Shown: piece after piece, positions 58,432-64,000 of the stretch
How the letters are laid out: each line of letters opens with the position of its first letter
Position numbering within the stretch: position 1 is the first letter of the stretch
DNA from: DATFNV01 sp963827935
GTDB taxonomy: Bacteria; Planctomycetota; Planctomycetia; Gemmatales; Gemmataceae
Direction of reading: 5' to 3'
DNA: 64,000 nt
Assembly: GCA_963827935.1 (NCBI GenBank)
Contig: CAWHCN010000017.1
Coordinates: 620,001-684,000, forward strand
Program-made: the position numbers and the translations under genes
The notes under the pieces: model-generated
What the model was told of the DNA's origin: nothing
The model's database searches: none
The model's input: only the letters and a program-made list of their open reading frames with translations

Positions 58432-61200
58432 ATGAGGTGGTGCTTCCCCCGGCCGCTGCTGCTGGCGGCCCTCGCGGCCTTGCCGCTATCCGCTAGATCG
58501 GCCCGCGCCGAGACCGGCCATCCGATTGTGCCGGGGTTCGAGCGGTTCTTCGCCGATCCGAAGGCCGACGCGGCTCGGGGCGGGCAACTGCTGCTCACGG
58601 AATTGAACTGTGTGAGCTGCCATCAGGCGGCAACCCCGGGGCTGGAGCGCAAGCAGCGCCCGTCCTCGATAACGTCGGCAGCCGGGTCCGCGTCGGCTAC
58701 CTCCGCAAGTTCCTCGCCGATCCGCAGGCGATGAAGCCGGGGACGACGATGCCCAACCTGCTGGCCGACGACCCCGACCGGGCGGCGACGGTGGAAGCAC
58801 TGACGCAGTTCCTCGCCTCAACGGGATCGCCGCGGCGGGAACGGATCGACAGCAAGGTGGTCGCCGCCGGCCGCGACCTGTACCACAAGGTCGGCTGTGC
58901 GGTCTGCCACGGGCCGCGCGACGCCGCCGGCATGCCGGAGAAGAACCTGCCGGCATCCGCCGTTCCCCTCGGCGATCTCAAGTCCAAGTACACCCTGCCG
59001 GGCCTGTTCCTCTTCCTCGACAACCCCCTGCAAACCCGGCCCTCCGGGCGCATGCCCCATGTCGTCTCCGGCAAGGAGGCGAAGGACATCGCCAGCTATC
59101 TGCTCCAGGGGCTCCGGGTGGAATGGCTGTCCGGGCGCGGCAGCACCACGTTCGCCTACTACGAGGGGCAGTGGGACAAGCTGCCCGCGTTCGAGAAGCT
59201 CAAGCCGGCGGCGACCGGCACCGGGGCGGCGTTCGACCTGGGCGCGGCCCGGCGCGGCAACGACTTCGCCCTCCGCTTCGAGGGGGTCTTCAAGGTCGAA
59301 AAGGAGGGGAATTACCGCTTTAGCTTGACCAGCGACGACGGCAGCCGTCTGCTGGTCGACGGCAAGACGGTGGTCAATAACGATGGCATTCACTCGACGG
59401 CGACGGCCGACGGCGCCGTCGTGCTGACCAAGGGAATTCACAAGGTCACTGTCCAGTATTTCCAGGTCGGCGGCGAAGTCGTGCTCGAGGCCCAGGTCGA
59501 AGGCCCGGGCTTCGGCCTGCAACCGCTGGCCGCCCGGGTGGCCGCCACGCCGGCGGCCTTGGACGCCAGGCCGACACCGCCGGCCCCCAGGGTGGTGGAC
59601 GACGATGCACTCGACGTGCAGCCGGCCCTGGTCGCGAAGGGCAAGGCCCTGTTTGCGACTCTCGGCTGCGCGAGCTGCCACCAGCTCTCCGGAGTGGATC
59701 GGAAGCCGATCGCCTCGATGCTCAAGGCCCCGGCCCTGGCCGCGCTCAAGGGCGACGGGCGGCTGCCTCGATGCCCGGCCGGCCAAGGGATTGCCGTCGT
59801 ATGCTTTGAACAGGGTGCAGCGCACCGCCCTGGCCGCCGCCGTCAAGACACCGCCGCCGATCAGCAAGGAGCCGGCCGCGGTGATCGCCCGCATCATGAC
59901 CACCTTCAATTGCTATGCCTGCCACGTGCGCGACAAGGTCGGCGGACCAACTGAGGAGGCGAACAAGCTCTTCGTCACGACGCAGCCGGAAATGGGCGAC
60001 GAGGGCCGCGTGCCGCCGCCGCTCGACGGGGCCGGCGCGAAGCTGAATGCCGACTACCTCAAGCAAATCCTCGACCAGGGGGCCCACGACCGGCCCTACA
60101 TGCACACGCGAATGCCGGGCTTCGGGCTGGCCAATGTCGGCACGCTGCCGGACGCGCTGGCGACCGATCGCCTTCCGGGGACGCCGCCCGTCCACTTCAC
60201 GGTCTCGGAGCCGAAGGTCAAGGCCGCCGGGCGTTTCCTGGTCGGCGGCCAGGCCCTGTCCTGTTACAAGTGCCACACCTTTGCCGGGCACAAGGCCGAG
60301 GGCGTGCAGGGCATCGACATGACGCTGATGGCCCGGCGCCTGCACCGCGACTGGTTCCAGGGCTATCTCTTCAACCCGCAGAAGGTCCGTCCCGGCACGC
60401 GCATGCCGTCCGCCTGGCTGGCCAACGGCAAGAGCTTCTTCCCCGACCTGCTCGACGGCACCGCCGTGACGCAGATCGAGGCGATCTGGGTCTACCTGCA
60501 GGACGGCCCGAAGGCGCAGATTCCCGCCGGCTTCGGCAGGCAGTACATCCCGCTCATTCCGACCAATGAGCGCGATCATTTATCGCAATTTCATCGAGGG
60601 GGCCGGCACGCGGGCCATTGGCGTCGGCTATCCGGAGAAGCTGAACCTGGCCTTCGATGCCAACGAAATGCGGCTGGCGCTGCTCTGGCAGGGCGCCTTC
60701 ATCGATGCCTCCCGCCACTGGACCGACCGCGGCGAGGGGTTCCAGCCCCCGCTCGGCGATAACATCCTGAAGCTTCCCAACGGCGCTTCGTTCGCCGTCC
60801 TGTCCAAGCCCGATGCCGCCTGGCCGACTGTCTCGCCGAAAGAGCAGGGCTAGCAGCTTCACGGGTTATCGCCTGACGCCCGACGATCGGCCCACCTTCC
60901 AGTACGCGCTCGGGGACGCTCAAGATCGAGGATTTCCCCAATCCGACCTCCGGCAAGGAGCCGGCCCTCCGGCGCACCTTGAAGCTGTGCGGTCCCGCCC
61001 CGGAGCATCTGTATTTCCGCGCCGCCGTCGGGGCCAAGATCGCGGCGGGCAAGGACGGCTGGTATCACATCGACGGCTGGAAGATGAAACTGGAAGGCGG
61101 CAAGCCGGTCATCCGCCAAGCGGGCGGGAAGGCCGAACTGCTGGTGCCGGTGGTCTTCAAGGACGGCAAGGCGGAAATTGTGCAAGAGTTTGTGTGGTAA
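58432..61200 (+). CDS. Secreted multi-CxxCH cytochrome c protein with PA14 domain (about five indels)
   Basis: About 923 residues from ATG 58432, CGAGGA upstream, signal peptide ending SARA. Five CxxCH sites are present: CVSCHQ, CAVCHG, CASCHQ, CYACHV and CYKCHT. Between the second and third lies a PA14-like domain (FEGVFKVEKEGNYRFSLTSD, then DGSRLLVDGKTVV). Late conserved parts are LLWQGAFIDASRHWTDRG and AAVGAKIAAGKDGWY. Frame changes near 58656, 59757, 60571, 60855 and 60915 divide it. Such fusions are planctomycete-typical and go with membrane-linked sugar oxidation. The beta-propeller gene follows by 83 bases. Confidence 0.8.
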
Positions 61201-61203
61201 CCC

Positions 61204-61253
61204 GTTTAGCGGCGGATCGAAGATCCGCGCAGATCTTCGATCCGCCGCTAAAC
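61204..61253. repeat. GTTTAGCGGCGGATC...GATCCGCCGCTAAAC hairpin
   Basis: Inverted repeat with arms of about 20 bases and inner GAAGATC/GATCTTC pairing, placed three bases after the upstream stop codon. Same outer tips as 26713-26774 and 62778-62840. Confidence 0.88.
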
Positions 61254-61283
61254 GATCGTTTCAATTTGATCGGGATCTTCGTT

Positions 61284-62775
61284 ATGACCCGCCTCTCGCG
61301 CTATTGCCTCCTCGTCCTGCTCCTGGCCACTCCCGCGTACGCCCAGGGCAAGAAGCCGGCCAAACCCGAGACCGAGGACGATTATTACAAGCTCCTCCGG
61401 TTCGATGTCCCCCCGGGCCAGGTGCTCGAGGCCGGCGCCATCGAGATCATGCCCGACGGCAAGGTCGCGGTCGGCACGCGCCGCGGCGAAATCTGGATGA
61501 TCGACAATGCCTATGCCGACGATCCGAAACAGGCGAAATTCACGCGCTTCGCCCACGGCCTGCACGAAATCCTCGGCCTGGCCCAGAAAGACGGCTGGCT
61601 TTACGTCATCCACCGCCCGGACGTGAGCCGCATCAAGGACACCAACGGCGACGGCAAGGCCGACGTCTTCGAGGTCGTCACCGACGGCTGGGAGATCAAC
61701 GGCAACTACCACGAGTACGCCTTCGGCTCGCGCTTCGACAAGGACGGCAACATCTGGATCACGCTGTGCCTGACCGGGTCGTTCACCAGCGACAGCAAGT
61801 TCCGCGGCTGGGCCGGCAAGGTGACGCCGGAGGGCAAGTTCATCCCCGACGGCCAGCGGCGTGCGCTCGCCGGGCGGCGTCGGCTTCGATGCCGACGGCA
61901 ATGTCTTCTACACCGACAACCAGGGCCCGTGGAACGGCGCCTGCTAGCCTGAAGCAGATCGTCGTGGGCGGCTTCTGTCGGCCACCCGGACAGCTTCCGC
62001 TGGTACAAGGAGAAGGAGGCCCAGTATCTCGGGCCCGCCCCGCTGGTCCCGAAGAGCAACAGCCGCATCACGATCGAGGCGAAACGCATCCCGCAGTTCG
62101 TGCCGCCGTCGGTCCAGTTCCCCTACGGCAAGATGGGCCAGTCCGCCAGCGGCTTCGACTGCGATCTGTCCGGCGGCAAGTTCGGGCCGTTCCAGAAACA
62201 GCTCTTCGTCGGCGATCAAACGCACAGCACGGTGATGCGCGTGTCGCTGGAGAAGGTGAACGGCCGCTTCCAGGGGGCCTGCTATCCCGTTCCGCCAGGG
62301 GTTCGGCTCGGGCAACGTGCCGGTGCGTTTCGCCAAGGACGGCTCGCTGTTCGTCGGCGGCACCAGCCGCGGCTGGGGCTCGCGCGGCAACAAACAGTTC
62401 GCCATCGAACGCCTCGTCTGGACCGGCAAGGTCCCCTTCGAGATGCATGAAATGAAGGCGAAGCACGATGGCTTCGAGCTGACCTTCACCAAACCGCTCG
62501 ATCCCACCACGGCCGGCGACGTGAAGTCCTACGCAATGAAGACATTCACCTACATCTTCCGGGCGGAATATGGCAGTCCGGAGGTGGATCAAACGACGCC
62601 GAAGATCACCAAGGTCGAAGTCGGCAAGGATAACAAGAGCGTGCGCCTGTGGGTGGAGGGCTTGCAGGAAGGGCATATCCACGACCTGGCGCTGGCTGGC
62701 GTGCGCTCGGCGGAGGGGCAGGCGCTGTTGCATCCACAGGCGTATTACACGATGAATTACATACCGGCTAAGTGA
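61284..62775 (+). CDS. Secreted beta-propeller protein (sorbosone dehydrogenase-like; several indels)
   Basis: About 498 residues with signal peptide (RLSRYCLLVLLLATPAYA). Blade-like repeats with E/D-x-x-P-D-G-K (AIEIMPDGKVAVGTRRGEIW), LAQKDGWLYVIHRPDVSRIKD and NGDGKADVFEVV mark a propeller of the PQQ/sorbosone dehydrogenase superfamily common in planctomycetes. Downstream GTSRGWGSRGNKQFAIERL fits the same fold. Frame changes lie near 61857, 61945, 61980 and 62290. It probably oxidises a sugar-like substrate and passes electrons to cytochrome c domains such as those of the preceding gene. Confidence 0.78.
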
Positions 62776-62777
62776 CC

Positions 62778-62840
62778 GTTTAGCGGCGGATCGTAGATCC
62801 GCGCGGATCGCATCCGCGGATCTACGATCCGCCGCTAAAC
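62778..62840. repeat. GTTTAGCGGCGGATC...GATCCGCCGCTAAAC hairpin at convergent ends
   Basis: 63-base inverted repeat between the convergent propeller gene (stop 62775) and trpS. Its right tip GCTAAAC supplies the trpS stop: read on the minus strand, GTTTAG is the last Val codon plus TAG. It is placed to end both transcripts. Confidence 0.88.
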
Positions 62841-63878
62841 GATGGGTACCCCCTTCATCCCCACCGCCTCCCGCACCAGCGCCATCGTCCGCCGCGCCTC
62901 CGCCCGTGCCCGTTCGGCCCCGTGCCGAAGCACTTCTTCGACTTGTTCGGGGTGGGCCGCCAGTTGCTTGCGCTTCTCCCGGGCCGGGGCGAAATAGGCG
63001 TCAATCTTCTCCAGCAGCATCTTCTTCGCCCCGCCGTAGCCGATGCTCCCCGCACGATACTGATCCGCCAGGACCGCCGCTTCCTCCTCCGTGGCGAAGA
63101 GGCTGTAGAGCGCGAAGACGTTGCATTCCGCGGGGTCCAGCGCCTGGCCCATCGGCGTGCTGTCGGTCTTGATCGCCATCACCGTCTTCTTGAGGGAATT
63201 GCCCTCCGCGAAGATCTCGATGGTGTTGCCGTACGACTTGCTCATCTTCTGCCCATCCGTGCCGGGCACCTTCGATTCCTTGGTCAGCCGGTGGGTCGGG
63301 ATGGGGAAGACGTCGCCGAAGGCGCGGTTGAACTTGCCGGCGATGTCGGCCGTCATCTCCAGGTGCTGCACCTGGTCGTGACCCACCGGCACAATATGAG
63401 ACCGATATAGGAGTATGTCGGCGGCCATCAGCACCGGGTAGGTAAACAGCCCCACGCTCGCCTCGATGCCCTTGTCGATCTTGTCCTTGTACGAATGGGC
63501 CCGCTCCAGCAGGCCCATGTTGGTCACCGTGGACAGGATCCAGGCCAGCTCGCAGACCTCGGGCACGTCGGATTGCCGGAAGAAGACCGCCTTGTGCGGA
63601 TCGAGGCCGAGGGCCAGGTAGTCCAGGGCCACGTCGTGGGTGAATTGCCGCAAGAGGTCGGCGGGCCGCAGCGACTTCGGCGCCTGGACCGACAGGCGCT
63701 CGGCCGCCTCGCGGACCGTCGTCAGAGCATGGTAGTCGGCGATGAAGTAGAAGCACTCCCCCTCATGCTGCAGCTCGATGTGCTGCCGGATGGCGCCGAA
63801 GTAGTTGCCCAGGTGCAGCTTGCCCGACGGCTGCACGCCGCTAAGAAAACGCTTCACCGGGGGGACCGGGGTTGTCAT
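62835..63878 (-). CDS. trpS: Tryptophanyl-tRNA synthetase
   Basis: 347 residues, intact. It charges tRNA-Trp. The class I signatures are HLGN (H22 to N25, HIGH-type) and KMSKS in GQKMSKSYGN. GVQPSGKLHLGNYFGAIRQH at the start and PVGHDQVQHLEMTADIA in the middle are typical. The chosen ATG at 63878 has GAGG upstream and gives the usual N-terminus. Length is normal for bacterial enzymes. Confidence 0.97.
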   Translation of the reverse strand: MTTPVPPVKRFLSGVQPSGKLHLGNYFGAIRQHIELQHEGECFYFIADYHALTTVREAAERLSVQAPKSLRPADLLRQFTHDVALDYLALGLDPHKAVFFRQSDVPEVCELAWILSTVTNMGLLERAHSYKDKIDKGIEASVGLFTYPVLMAADILLYRSHIVPVGHDQVQHLEMTADIAGKFNRAFGDVFPIPTHRLTKESKVPGTDGQKMSKSYGNTIEIFAEGNSLKKTVMAIKTDSTPMGQALDPAECNVFALYSLFATEEEAAVLADQYRAGSIGYGGAKKMLLEKIDAYFAPAREKRKQLAAHPEQVEEVLRHGAERARAEARRTMALVREAVGMKGVPIV

Positions 63879-64000
63879 GGCAGAATCCTCTGGGACTTTC
63901 TCACAATGGTTAAGCCCGAGCGGACATTCGCTTCGAGGTGCCGCCCGCCAGGTGACCGAGTGTAGCAAAATCGTACACTCGTGACTTGCCCACAAATGCG

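Overview
The window is GC-rich DNA that reads as a planctomycete, most likely a member of the Gemmataceae. The evidence is lineage-typical gene families: two DUF1549/DUF1553 proteins with CxxCH sites, a Tat-exported DUF1501 protein, a PPC-domain secreted protein, an LEPR-XLL-like surface protein, a sigma factor coupled to a Ser/Thr kinase, DapL-type lysine biosynthesis, and a family with the TEAEW/RKLRLFA-type N-terminus. Many different palindromic repeat families fill the intergenic spaces. No rRNA, tRNA or CRISPR array was recognised.

Layout. 23-8338 (minus): gltD, a nucleotidyltransferase-like protein with a small partner, gltB, and a LysR regulator upstream. 8491-12606 (plus): a secreted CehA/McbA-type PHP hydrolase, a lineage-specific protein and a lone E2-type acyltransferase core. 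12670-23386 (minus): a PPC-domain protein, a DUF1501 protein and a DUF1549/DUF1553 protein, which normally travel together. Here they are split by small accessory modules: aspartic protease-like plus DUF5678-like, a KGGVGR-type ATPase, an MqsR/MqsA-like pair, and DUF6883/DUF4926. 23520-30238: a receiver protein, a glycosyltransferase, an unknown 536-residue protein, dapL, and a secreted transglutaminase/hydrolase fusion. 30436-43756 (plus): a cyclic-di-GMP-I riboswitch followed by a Tad (Flp) pilus locus with three pilins, prepilin peptidase, CpaB, CpaC, CpaE, CpaF, TadB, TadC, a lipoprotein, a small membrane protein, a MoxR-like AAA ATPase and a TPR lipoprotein. 43826-45667: a complete IS66-family element with terminal repeats and an 8-bp target duplication. 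45769-48175 (minus): an OPT transporter. 48745-54746 (plus): sigma factor/kinase, an Ig-like surface protein, a small protein and a hybrid histidine kinase. 54912-62775: a DUF1549/DUF1553 protein (minus), divergent from a multi-CxxCH/PA14 protein and a beta-propeller protein (plus). 62835-63878 (minus): trpS.

Sequence quality governs how the window should be read. About 18 genes, including conserved housekeeping genes such as gltB and dapL, are broken by small indels, mostly contraction of G/C runs or loss of one GC unit from a GCGCGC-like tract. I give these as single genes spanning their frames. They look like consensus errors rather than real decay, but reads would be needed to prove it.

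The clearest functional story is second-messenger control of surface attachment: a c-di-GMP riboswitch sits in the leader of a complete-looking Tad pilus operon.
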